A stretch of DNA of 64,000 bases from Centrapalus pauciflorus (taxonomy: Eukaryota > Streptophyta > Magnoliopsida > Asterales > Asteraceae): contig JAANYP010001205.1 of NCBI GenBank assembly GCA_020465985.1, forward strand, positions 342,670-406,669, given 5' to 3'. Every line of letters begins with the position of its first letter. The stretch's first letter is position 1. Position numbers and translations under genes: made by a program. Below are positions 10,852 through 22,130 of the stretch, piece after piece. The notes beneath the pieces were generated by a model. It was given only the letters and a program-made list of their open reading frames with translations, was not told the DNA's origin and did not search any database.

Positions 10852-11221
10852 TACTCCCACTTGTGTAAGACGACATACTGTCCTGTAGCATGTGCCTAAA
10901 GGAGGTCATGGCTAGACACTTTAGGCAAACAAGGTCATAAAAACTCGGATTCCCATTCGGGCATTCTTTTTGAAACGGCCTTCCAAAAACAAACTTAGGT
11001 TACATCCCATGCATCGCGATATTTCAATGTGAATGCTAGGCATGTATTAGATCAACCGTAGCAAACACGATTATGTTTCTCGACTCCCGGATCTCATACT
11101 GAACTGAAACAGACAGATTAGAACACATCAATTCTGTCCGAGCATGGCAATGCATTTCTGTCTGTATCGAACGCCGAGGGGCCCATAAATATCTCTTCTT
11201 AGTTAAAAGAAGGTGCAAATC
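10852..11221 (-). pseudogene. Copia-3 internal remnant next to its polypurine tract
   Basis: Minus-strand decayed interior between the purine tract (10852-10865) and the Gypsy-B insertion. No intact frame; it is continuous with 19976 onward once Gypsy-B is removed. The last five bases AAATC (11217-11221) are one copy of the Gypsy-B target duplication. Confidence 0.6.
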
Positions 11222-13659
11222 TGTCACACCCTGCTACCTTGGTTGGCAGCGAGACGTGACGAGTGCGGAAGCGTAACCATAATTATAACGAACGACCACT
11301 ATATGGACGTTTTCGAAATATTACGACATTAAAATTTAAAAATGTATTAATGTTTTACAAAATTAAAGGAATGAAGTTCGCGTAATACAGAGATTCTGAA
11401 ACATAATTAATGCGTCCAAAAATAATGCAGTCAAATCTCCGTTAGTTTTCGAAATATGCATGCGACTCCATGAAATGCGGAAGCTTGAAAGTTGGTGTAT
11501 CCGAAGGCACACTTGCCTTAATTACCTGAAAATACATACTAAAATACGTCAACAAAAATTGTTGGTGAGCTCAAAGGTTTACGCGAAAAGACCAGTTGTA
11601 TGGACATTATCAGATGAGTTGAATTTATAAAATCATAAATTCCGTGTATGTATTACATAAACATCATGCAACCGAAGCTTAATTAGAATGAGTTTGCCCT
11701 GTGCAGTATTCCCATACGTAATACCGTGTGTTGAATATATATGCACTCGCTGTTAGCCGAACCGAGCTAACACGAATGGAGGACATGACTCCCAATAGAT
11801 CTATCCACAATATACTCGCGCTTACAAATAAATGCAATTAACGGTTCATGATATAAGGGCTGATGGAATCCGAACATGTAATACATATAAGAAATAAACA
11901 GTTTTGATGTCCATATGAAAAACAGTGCATGTATTTCCACCCCAATAGCTAGTGAAAAATAAGGGGCTATGAGAACTCACCGAACTAGTGATGGCAAAAC
12001 TACGCGCAAAAATGCAAATGTGCGTTGGTTGATGGGTGATGAAACCGGAGGTGGTTAACCGAGTCCTAAATGATAATAAGGACTTAATGTTACTAATATA
12101 TGATAATATGTATATTTATAGATTTTTATGTCTTAAATCACACAACATTACAAGTTTATAAATAAGATTTGCTTAAAACGTCAAGTTTATATATATATAA
12201 TTTTTCCAGCTTTTTCGGAGGTTTTTCGGCCTACTTTGAGGCTGTTTTTGACCAAGCTCCAAAATGTTTTAGACTTTGGTTTTCTAGGACATTAAACTAC
12301 TATATACAAAGGATTTTTAGAATCAAGAATGGCCATTTTTCGAGTTGTTTAGGTTGGTGAAAAATCTCGTTAAAAACGCTATGTTGGCCATTTTTGAGCT
12401 GTCAAACTTTCGGTTTCTCAAATAATTTCTGGAGGTCTTAAACTTCAAAATAAATTATGAAAAATTGCAGATCTATAGTTAAGACATAGATCTAACTTTT
12501 GATACAAGAATCAACTCATTTCGTTGAGTTATGAATTAGTTATGATTTTTCAAAGTCGATACAAATATTCTGCCGAAATTCCGTAGTTTATAAATTTAAA
12601 ACAACTTATGATTCTTGTTGTTTATTTAAAGACAACTTGTTTAAAAGCCATAATAGTTATAAAACCACATATATAACACATGTTTTCATAATATTAACAT
12701 GCTTATAATGTGTTCATATATTTATAAACACATTTAAAGAAACAACTTAAAAATAACAACTAGAAACTTATAAACTTGAGTTTTTATGAAACTTGTTGTT
12801 GTAGATGATTATATATATTATGCAAGACTTATATAAACTTAAATATATGATGAAATAAGTTAGTATTTACTTACTTTGATGTATTTGGAGTATGAAATTG
12901 AGAAGAAGTTGGAACTCTTGCAAGATTTGAACCAAGAACACTAGAAGTTCACCAAGAACACTTGAATTTCACCAAGAACACTTGAATGAAAAGGTTTGTA
13001 GTGTGTGTGTGTGTTGGATTCGGTTTTGAGAGGAGAGAAAGAGATATTTTGGTGTGAAAATAATGAAAAGGAAGCCCTCTATTTATAGGCAAAGTCTTGG
13101 TCTTTCAAATTGAGGTGGAGTGTAAGATCATGTTGAAATGAAAGGAGAATGGGGTGTGAAAGATTTGATTATGAAAGGTTATGGAGTTGGGAATTAAAAA
13201 ATTGAAATCAAATCTTGGGTAGTACTACCCTATGACCAGATTTTTATGGATTATTTTCATGTTATTATATATTTTTTTTTTTGTATAAAAGTATTTAGAA
13301 TGTATTCTTGTATTTCCCTTTTCTTGTAAATTCATAAATACTTTTGAATGCATTGTTTTAATGAATTGTTTTAGTCTTACATAATTAATGTTAAGTAATT
13401 GTATTAGTGTATGATTAGTGTCACTAATCATAATTTAATTATGTACTTAGTTGAATTAATCCCTCATATCGTAAATTGATCGGATTAATTGATTTCCCGA
13501 TTCATCGCACCGATGAATTTGATTCTAATTGAGTTGAATTTTCTAATAAACCTTGTTAATCACTTGATTAATTTCTAATGACCACTGATTAGGCTATAAT
13601 TGACTATTAAATACATATTAGGTCATTGTTGCTATCATGGTTTAGTGCCGGATGTTACA
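11222..13659 (-). repeat. Gypsy-B 3' LTR (2438 bp)
   Basis: On the minus strand it starts TGTAACATCCGG and ends AGGGTGTGACA. A TATA box (minus TATAAATA, 13080-13087) lies about 580 bp in from its start. A short TA run at about 12188 marks the site that is hugely expanded in the related fragment at 56220-57098. Confidence 0.95.
13080..13087 (-). promoter_or_regulatory. TATA box, Gypsy-B 3' LTR
   Basis: Minus TATAAATA in a conserved context; the 5' LTR has the same motif at 19395-19402, which would be the working promoter. Confidence 0.65.
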
Positions 13660-13676
13660 GTCTCCCCCTGTTAAGG
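13660..13676 (-). other. polypurine tract of Gypsy-B
   Basis: Minus-strand CCCTTAACAGGGGGAGAC directly precedes the 3' LTR start. Confidence 0.8.
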
Positions 13677-13689
13677 GAATTTCGTCCCG

Positions 13690-14121
13690 AAATTAGCTCG
13701 TGTTCTCCACTTCTTGAGTACTTGAGAACAGGTGTGGGTATTTTTCTCGGAACTGATCCTCGCGTTCCCACGTAAACTCAGGACCTCGCTTAGAGTTCCA
13801 TCTGACTTTTATTATCGGGATCCGGCTGTGCTTTAGTTTCTTGACTTCGCGGTCCATTATTTCTACAGGTTACTCAATGAAGTTCAACTTATCGTCTAAC
13901 TCCAGCTCGTCCATGGGTATAACGAGTGATTCATCAGCCAGACACTTCTTAAGATTGGACACGTGGAAGGTATTATGAACGTTATTAAGCTCTGGGGGCA
14001 GGTCGAGTCGGTAAGCTACCGGGCCAATTCTTTTGGTGATCTTGAATGGTCCGATATAACGAGGATTGAGTTTTCCTCGTTTCCCAAAACGGATTACGCC
14101 CTTCCAAGGCGAGAGTTTCAT
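13690..14121 (-). pseudogene. Gypsy-B integrase C-terminus and chromodomain-like tail
   Basis: The frame 13870-14121 reads FGKRGKLNPRYIGPFKI through NTFHVSNLKKCL, the conserved C-terminal part of plant gypsy integrases, closely like 60-590 in Gypsy-A1. After a stop the minus strand continues with a chromodomain-like tail containing GPEFTWEREDQFREKYPHLF, near 13730-13800. The tail is thought to guide insertion to particular chromatin. The fragment is separated from the catalytic core by frameshifts. Confidence 0.8.
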
Positions 14122-15500
14122 TGGTACTCGTTCTCCTAATTAGAATTCAAGGGATTTTCTTCCTACATCTGCATAACTTTCTGACAATTGCGGGCAACTT
14201 TTAGTCAGTTCCGCAATCGTACTATCCTTTCGGTAATTTTGTGAATGATCTTAACGCCAATGATTTGGCCGTTTCCCACTTCTTCCCAATAAATTGGTGA
14301 TCGACACTTTTGCCCGTAGAGGGCCTCAAACGGAGCAGCTTTAGTACTTGAGTGATAGCTATTGTAGTACGATAATTCCACTAAGGCAAATAAGTATCCA
14401 TTACACAGGCTCTTAATGTACGTTCTAGGGTTTGGATCGTTCTATTATTCTGACCATTGGTCTGAGAGTGATATGTGGTACTCAGGTCCAAGTTTTTATC
14501 CACAGTTGGCTATAATAATTGCCAAAAGCTTAGCTGTAGATCTGCTATCCATATCAAAATGATTATAATAGGCACTCCGTGTCCGGAGACGACTTCCTTG
14601 AGGTACGTTTGGACTAGCTTATTCATCCTGATGTTCTTCTTGATTGGTAGGAACGCGCGGATTTTGTTAGGTTGTCGACTATTACCCAAATGGTTTCTGA
14701 TGGTTTATCTTAACTTTGGAGCGTGTTAGGAATTTTCTGACCGATTTGGCAAGTCATTCTTCATGATAGGCCACCCGTATAGTTTCTTAAGGTCATGATA
14801 CATTTTATTGGATCCGGGGTGAACGACATATCTTAATTTGTGTCCTTCATCCATAGCCAGCTTTCTTATTCCACCAAACAGAGTAATCAGATTCTATTCA
14901 TGAATTATCGATTTTTATTAGCCCTTATTCTAAACTATTTATCCACTTGTACTCTTAACGGCTTAGCTCCTTAGTTTTCCTCAGGTGATAACGAATTTTC
15001 ACGGTTGCCATTACATATTAGTTCCATCCAACGGTACTACTTCGTATTCGACTCTTTCTGGTTCAAGATGTGTTGGAGGCTCTTATGGTCTGTGAATACA
15101 ATACACTTCATACCGTACAACTATTGTCTCCAAGGATTAAGACTACTGCTTCAAGATCCAGATCATGTGTTGTGTAAATCACCTAGTGAACCTTAAGTTT
15201 TCATAAAGTATAAGCTATGTCCCTATTTTTCTATATAAGCCCATTGTGTGAAGCGTCACAGTAATCTATAAATTTCTCGTTCCTCTTAAGTATGGACAAA
15301 ATAGGCGCGCTGCACAGTTTGTGCTTTAATAACTGGAATGATGTCTCCTGATCCTTGCTCCAATCATACTTAATGTCTTTTCGGGTCAGTTTTGTTAGAG
15401 TTCTGGTGGTCTTTGAGAAAATTGCTTATAATAAGTGGCAAGTCTTAAGGACTGTCGTATCTCTATGGGGGTTCTAAGAGTTGACCAATTCCTGATAGCC
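14122..15500 (-). pseudogene. Gypsy-B integrase core and RNase H region, heavily decayed
   Basis: Only islands are recognisable. On the minus strand near 14750-14850 a translation gives VVHPGSNKMYHDLKKLYGWP, the integrase zinc-finger region, with the usual WWP changed to GWP. The D,D,E core and RNase H cannot be followed in one frame; stops and indels occur every few dozen codons. Confidence 0.65.
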
Positions 15501-16291
15501 TTGATCTTTGCGGGGTCGACTTGGATTCCTTTACTATTGTTCACGTGACCGAGGGATTTCACCTCTCCTAACCAAAAGTCAAATTTAGAAAGCTTAGCAT
15601 ATAGTTGTTCTTTCTCCGATAATTCCAGAATCAGTCTTAAATGTTGCTCATGCTCCTTCTCGTTTCGTGAGTAGATTAAAAGTCATTCATGAATACAATC
15701 ACGAATTTGTCTAAATAAGGTTTGCACACCCGATGAGGTCCATGAGTACCGTTGGGGACACTGGTTAATCCAAACGGCATTAATAGGAATTTATGATGAC
15801 CGAAACGGAATCTGAAAGCTGTCTTTGGAATATCTTTCTTGTGAACTCTAACCTGATGATAACCAGACCTAAGGACGATCTTCGAATAGAAGCTTAATTC
15901 TTGGAGTTTTGTCAAACAAGTCATTGATCCTTGGAAGTGGGTATTGGTTCTTTTAGCTTATTTAATTTCTCGGTAATTGATGCACATCCCGAAAGTTCCA
16001 TCCTTCTCCATTATGAACAAAACTGGAGCTCCTCCAAAGCCAGGAACTCGGTTTGATAGGCCCTTTGCTAAGAGCTCCTATAGTTGGTTGGACGATTCTT
16101 ACACTATTGATGGGGCTAATCGGCATGGTGCTCGAGCCACTGGTACCGCACCTGATACTAGGCCTATTTTTGAATTTGACTTGCCTCGATGTTGGGAGTT
16201 CAGGTAAGTGTTCTGGAAAAACTTTGGGGTAACCATAAATAATAAGAATATTTTCGAGCCGCTTTCCCTTTGGCTCCCTCTCTATCAACAC
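15500..16291 (-). pseudogene. Gypsy-B reverse transcriptase fragments
   Basis: Frames 15962-16291 and 15676-15924 carry the N-terminal and palm parts. The second has LRSGYHQVRVHKKDIPKTAF and LLMPFGLT. The catalytic FIDD-type motif reads FMND (first Asp changed to Asn, a G-to-A transition), so polymerase activity would be lost even without the frameshifts. Minus-strand residues EKEQLYAKLSKFDFWL at about 15580-15630 continue the thumb region in another frame. Confidence 0.8.
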
Positions 16292-16599
16292 TTCAGGGTC
16301 CTAATGCTAGAGATGATGCTTACTTTGGTATTTCTTGCTTTGCGTTGGACGGTAAGGACCTTCTTATTGGCTAAAGGTATATGAACTATGTTCTTGTTGC
16401 ATACTATTTCCTCACGATTTTCGATAGCCAATCCATGCCTATGACCACGTAAACACTTCCCAGTTTGATGGGTATCATGTCTGTTTCAAAGAGTCGGCCT
16501 ACTAATTCTAAGGAGCATCCTCGACTTATATTATTTGTCTTAAGCGTCTCACTGTCATCAACCTCAATAGCATAAGTAGCACTTAATGGAATTTATCAG

Positions 16600-16700
16600 C
16601 TTCGTGAACTTAGTGGATATAAAGCTCTTATCAGCACCAGTATCAAATAGTAGAAATGCATAAGTGGTATCTAATGGGGTAAGAGGATAAGTCTACGGGT
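16600..16700 (-). pseudogene. Gypsy-B protease active-site remnant
   Basis: The minus strand reads FLLFDTGADKSFIS; the catalytic DTGA is at 16633-16644. Unlike the Gypsy-A copies this element keeps the aspartic-protease loop, but no long frame surrounds it. Confidence 0.75.
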
Positions 16701-16899
16701 TTGAAATTTCTTAGGCAGATAGTCACAGCTTTATCTATTCCTACGCAGAGTTGTAGTTAAAACTTAATTCCTCATAAAAGTTCTTGATACTTAATCTTTG
16801 TATGTGATATGGTCAAAATTTTTTGATAAATTCTTAAGCCTTATTTACCCTAAGATATATCAGAGAGTAAAGCCTAGATAAATACTATAAAATGGTAGA

Positions 16900-17260
16900 A
16901 GGGTACTAGGTATGAGATGCCTCTGGGGTTTCCTCGTACTCCAGAGTGTTAAGTCGTTGGGTTAGTTCTGCATTGCGGGTTTTGTGCTCCGCTAGGCGTT
17001 GTCACAATTTGTTGATTCCGTCTGGTTGAATCGCCTGTTTATTCTGGTTGGCCTAAGGTTTATTGGTGGTTTGCATTGCCTCCTGCTTAATCCTTGCAAA
17101 GATCTCACTGACCTCTTGGTGGATTTTGTCGAAATTGGAGGTCAGGTCTGGCGGCCCTTGCCACCAACAGAGACATTGTTTGTTACGTAGGTTTCCGGGT
17201 AAGTGTCGGCACTTGAGAGGAAGATGGTGTTCTGACTTCAAACTGGATTTGGATCCCCTC
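16900..17260 (-). pseudogene. Gypsy-B gag N-terminal remnant
   Basis: Minus-strand frames contain FDKIHQEVSEIFARIKQEAM and, after a stop and frame change, a helical stretch AELTQRLNTLE, resembling the N-terminal coiled coil of chromovirus gag. The following capsid and zinc-knuckle region, expected before the protease, is absent. Confidence 0.5.
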
Positions 17261-17521
17261 TTCGTTTCTCCACTCTTGGAGAGTGTGAGGCATCCATCCC
17301 CACTGTCCTATGCTTGCCCGTTACTACTGCGGCGGGCTTGGCTGATGGGCAGGTACTGGGATAGACTCCCGTTGTGCTAGTCACACCCTTTCCCTAGGGG
17401 TGAATTTCGATATGTTATTGTCATCAGGGTCCATATATGTGTTCACAGTTCTTGAAGAAAGTTTAGTTTTTGTAACAGTTATAGTCTAGGTACTAATGCA
17501 ACCTAGTTCACTATAACTATG
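17261..17521 (-). other. Gypsy-B leader, no gene seen
   Basis: Sequence between the primer site and the gag remnant, with GC-richer stretches near 17270-17390. No convincing coding signal on either strand. Confidence 0.5.
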
Positions 17522-17533
17522 GCTCTGATACCA
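17522..17533 (-). other. primer binding site of Gypsy-B
   Basis: Minus-strand TGGTATCAGAGC (initiator methionine tRNA type), three bases from the 5' LTR end. Confidence 0.9.
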
Positions 17534-17536
17534 ATC

Positions 17537-19975
17537 TGTCACACCCTGCTACCTTGGTTGGCAGCGAGACGTGACGAGTGCGGAAGCGTAACCATAATTA
17601 TAACGAACGACCACTATATGGACGTTTTCGAAATATTACGACATTAAAATTTAAAAATGTATTAATGTTTTACAAAATGAAAGGAATGAAGTTCGCGTAA
17701 TACAGAGATTCTGAAACATAATTAATGCGTCCAAAAATAATGCAGTCAAATCTCCGTTAGTTTTCGAAATATGCATGCGACTCCATGAAATGCGGAAGCT
17801 TGAAAGTTGGTGTATCCGAAGGCACACTTGCCTTAATTACCTGAAAATACATACTAAAATACGTCAACAAAAATTGTTGGTGAGCTCATAGGTTTACGCG
17901 AAAAGACCAGTTGTATGGACATTATCAGATGAGTTGAATTTATAAAATCATAAATTCCGTGTATGTATTACATAAACCATCATGCAACCGAAGCTTAATT
18001 AGAATGAGTTTGCCCTGTGCAGTATTCCCATACGTAATACCGTGTGTTGAATATATATGCACTCGCTGTTAGCCGAACCGAGCTAACACGAATGGGGACA
18101 TGACTCCCAATAGATCTATCCACAATATACTCGCGCTTACAAATAAATGCAATTAACGGTTCATGATATAAGGGCTGATGGAATCCGAACATGTAATACA
18201 TATAAGAAATAAACAGTTTTGATGTCCATATGAAAAACAGTGCATGTATTTCCACCCCAATAGATAGTGAAAAATAGGGGCTATGAAGACTCACCGAACT
18301 TGTGATGGCAAAACGACGCGCAAAAATGCAAAAGTGCGTTGTTTGATGGGTGATGAAACCGGAGGTGTTTAACCGAGTCCTAAATGATGATAAGGACTTA
18401 ATATCACTAATATATGATAATATGTATATTTATAGATTTTTATGTCTTAAATCACCCAACATTACAAGTTTATAAATAAGATTTGCTTAAAACGTCAAGT
18501 TTATATATATATATAATTTTCCAGCTTTTTCGGAGGTTTTTCGGCCTACTTTGAGGCTGTTTTTGACCAAGCTCCAAAATGTTTTAGACTTTGGTTTTCT
18601 AGGACATTAAACTACTATATACAAAGGATTTTTAGAATCAAGAACGGCCATTTTTCGAGTTGTTTAGGTTGGTGAAAAATCTCGTTAAAAACGCTATGTT
18701 GGCCATTTTTGAGCTGTCAAACTTTCGGTTTCTCAAATAATTTCTGGAGGTCTTAAACTTCAAAATAAATTATGAAAAATTGCAGATCTATAGTTAAGAC
18801 ATAGATCTAACTTTTGAGACAAGAATCAACTCATTTCGTTGAGTTATGAATTAGTTATGATTTTTCAAAGTCGATACAAATATTCTGCCGAAATTCCGTA
18901 GTTTATAAATTTAAAACAACTTATGATTCTTGTTGTTTATTTAAAGACAACTTGTTTAAAAGCCATAATAGTTATAAAACCACATATATAACACATGTTT
19001 TCATAATATTAACATGCTTATAATGTGTTCATATATTCATAAACACATTTAAAGAAACAACTTAAAAATAACAACTAGAAACTTATAAACTTGAGTTTTT
19101 ATGAAACTTGTTGTTGTAGGTGATTATATATATTATGCAAGACTTATATAAACTTAAATATATGATGAAATAAGTTAGTATTTACTTACTTTGATGTATT
19201 TGGAGTATGAAATTGAGAAGAAGTTGGAACTCTTGCAAGATTTGAACCAAGAACACTAGAAGTTCACCAAGAACACTTGAATTTCACCAAGAACACTTGA
19301 ATGAAAAGGTTTGTAGTGTGTGTGTGTGTTGGATCCGGTTTTGAGAGGAGAGAAAGAGATATTTTGGTGTGAAAATAATGAAAAGGAAGCCCTCTATTTA
19401 TAGGCAAAGTCTTGGTCTTTCAAATTGAGGTGGAGTGTAAGATCATGTTGAAATGAAAGGAGAATGGGGTGTGAAAGATTTGATTATGAAAGGTTATGGA
19501 GTTGGGAATTAAAAAATTGAAATCAAATCTTGGGTAGTACTACCCTATGACCAGATTTTTATGGATTATTTTCATGTTATTATATATATATTTTTTTTGT
19601 ATAAAAGTATTTAGAATGTATTCTTGTATTTCCCTTTTCTTGTAAATTCATAAATACTTTTGAATGCATTGTTTTAATGAATTGTTTTAGTCTTGCATAA
19701 TTAATGTTAAGTAATTGTATTAGTGTATGATTAGTGTCACTAATCATAATTTAATTATGTACTTAGTTGAATTAATCCCTCATATCGTAAATTGATCGGA
19801 TTAATTGATTTCCCGATTCATCGCACCAATGAATTTGATTCTAATTGAGTTGAATTTTCTAATAAACCTTGTTAATCACTTGATTAATTTCTAATGACCA
19901 CTGATTAGGCTATAATTGACTATTAAATACATATTAGGTCATTGTTGCTATCATGGTTTAGTGTCGGATGTTACA
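17537..19975 (-). repeat. Gypsy-B 5' LTR (2439 bp)
   Basis: Near-identical to 11222-13659. On the minus strand it starts TGTAACATCCGACAC and ends GGTGTGACA. The TATA box is at 19395-19402 (minus). Confidence 0.95.
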
Positions 19976-21651
19976 AAATCCAATATTGACTATCTACGCC
20001 TCCAGCACGACTCCCACTGCAACCAACCTCGAACCATTAAGATCAACCAGTTACGGATGACGTTAGGTTAGGCCAAATGTACAGCAGCACCCTCACTAAA
20101 GTACGTAGACATCTCAGATACTAAGGATTACCTTTTTGAGATGACTCATGACTATCATCCACAAGGTGGTCTCAAACGATGGTTCAATCCAATATTTGTT
20201 CGCAACAAATACCTGTGAATTTGGTCTAACCTTTGCTATATTCATCACCCATGAATGTCAACCAAAAACCACATTAGCCTTTTATATCTCGTTGTGGTTC
20301 CCATGACAACAAGCAGCTATGAAATAGTTTTAGAATAACTTCAAATTTATTCTTGGATTTCTAAAACATGCAAAATCGAACGACATTAAAGATATCATGT
20401 TGAACTCCTTTATCTCAATAAACGCAACACGACTTCCATCAATTTAATGCTATTGTTCCTTTATTAAATGTAACGGTAATATGATCTATCGAAAATTTAA
20501 TTTCAGACATGATCTTAGTGGGAGTGTTCTCTAGTTCACTGACTTAACTTCCATTACCGTTTATCTTTGAAAAATTACACTAGTTCTTTCTTACAAGTTC
20601 TTGTAATATAATTCAGACCCATTCTAAATCTCCTTATAAATTTATATCCATTATCTTTAGAGGAACTGGTAAATCACTCAAAAGACACCAGGATTAAAAT
20701 TTAGGAGCTCTAGCAATTCAGATTAATTGCTACTAGTGATACGTTTAGATGTGTTGTCTTGAATATGACAGTATGCAGTTTATCTATATCTTAACAAGAT
20801 ATCTTTAATAACATTGTGTTCAACATTTGTGATATGTATCCATAACCACCAGAACCTGGTTATCGACAACATTTTGTTGTAGTGTTCCGTCAAGTTTGCC
20901 GACGAGTGTTTAAACAAGTCAAAGACTATTACTTGACTAACCATAACACAAGTTGCATACATTTCACATGTGCTTTTATAAAATGCGATTACTTCTTGTC
21001 TAAACAATCCTGACTTCTCATGTTTAATTATTTCTGACAAGTGAAGTGAATTAACCTCCATGTAACCCTTTTTTATCTGAATATGACTACTAGCTTGTCC
21101 AATCTCCTTTGACAAGTTACTATTCAAGCTCCACTTGAATCAATAGTCTATAATCATGATTTAGTAAAACAATAGGAATTTCAAGCAATAATTTTTCAAC
21201 TCCAAATTTTTTTATTTATCGCCTAGAAGTTCAACTACAAAGTGGTTTACTACACCATGATAAACTATTGATGAAATGAAAATAGTGTCCAACAGAGTAT
21301 TCACTATGATGTCTCTATGCTGCCACTGAATCTGTCATCTCTTTTCACTTCATTTTATTCATCGCAGACATTATGCATAAAACTTTGTTCAATTGGGTAT
21401 CACATATCCAAGAACAATAGAAGTGACCGATTCAGATACACAAAGTCTCAATGTGGTCAACCTTGACCGTTTCCAAGTACTTGGGACAATTCCCTTTCCC
21501 AATGCCCAGTTTCCTAGCACTCAAAGAATTTGTCATCCTTGGATTTGACTTCTCTGGTTCTAGGTTTTAGCTAATTGTTAGCTTTAACCTCCGGCTTGGA
21601 AACTTACTTTCCCTTCCGTCTCTTTCCCTATCTTCTCTCCTTAATCATTCC
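19976..21651 (-). pseudogene. Copia-3 interior: decayed gag zinc-knuckle region and non-coding remainder
   Basis: Read on the minus strand, 21420-21540 gives FFEC, a stop, ETGHWE and later YLETVKVDH, a decayed version of the copia gag zinc knuckle (C-x2-C-x3-GHW-x4-CPKYL type). Below about 21400 no protease, integrase or reverse transcriptase can be found before the polypurine tract at 10852. A 115-codon minus frame at 20780-21127 has no recognisable domain. The element therefore looks like a gag-only or internally deleted copia. ATTCC (21647-21651) is one copy of the Gypsy-A2 target duplication. Confidence 0.6.
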
Positions 21652-21930
21652 TGTAACAGCCCGTAATTTATTAAATATAAATTACAACATCAGACTATGG
21701 ATAATTAAGCAATTTTGTCCAATTATTAGTAATTAACCGAAAACAAGAATTTTAAATATTTAATTATATTAAGTTATAATTAATTATGAAAATTGCCTCA
21801 AATTAGCTGAAATAAATTAAATAATTAAATTTAGCTAATTGACAAATTAAAGACGTGAAAATTGACTAAAATGAATAAAAGTTTGTCAGTTCCAGAAATT
21901 CAGTAGAAAATCTGATTTTTCTCTATTTTC

Positions 21931-21938
21931 TATAAATA
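21931..21938 (+). promoter_or_regulatory. TATA box of Gypsy-A2 5' LTR
   Basis: TATAAATA followed 40 bases later by a pure CT run, typical of plant core promoters with a pyrimidine patch. The same box occurs at 27525-27532 in the 3' LTR. Confidence 0.75.
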
Positions 21939-22130
21939 GAGCCTTCCCTCCTCATTTTCATGGTTTAGCAAATTGAAACTCTCTCTCTCTCTCTCTCTAC
22001 AACCTCACCTTCTCTCTAGCATTTCTCCTAAACGAACCGTCGGATTCTCGTGATTTATACGCCATCGGTTAGATATCGTCGAGCTCTACACGAATCTACC
22101 ATTGCATGTTTGATTTCGTCCGGATTTAAG

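Larger units (their letters stand above)
11222..19975 (-). mobile_element. Gypsy-B, chromovirus with two intact LTRs and a ruined interior
   Basis: Two 2.44-kb LTRs (11222-13659 and 17537-19975) bracket a 3.9-kb interior, with AAATC duplications at 11217-11221 and 19976-19980. The primer site at the right and the purine tract at the left fix the minus orientation. By eye the LTRs differ at about 1% of positions plus a few small indels, so the insertion is young. The interior has fragments of gag N-terminus, protease, reverse transcriptase and integrase, all frameshifted, with the capsid and zinc-knuckle part of gag missing. It was probably already dead when it inserted and was moved by proteins from another element. 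Confidence 0.93.

Noticed and set aside
20780..21127. 115-codon minus frame in the Copia-3 interior as a possible host gene
   Set aside because: No recognisable domain, strongly AT-biased composition, and it lies between a copia gag scrap and its polypurine tract.
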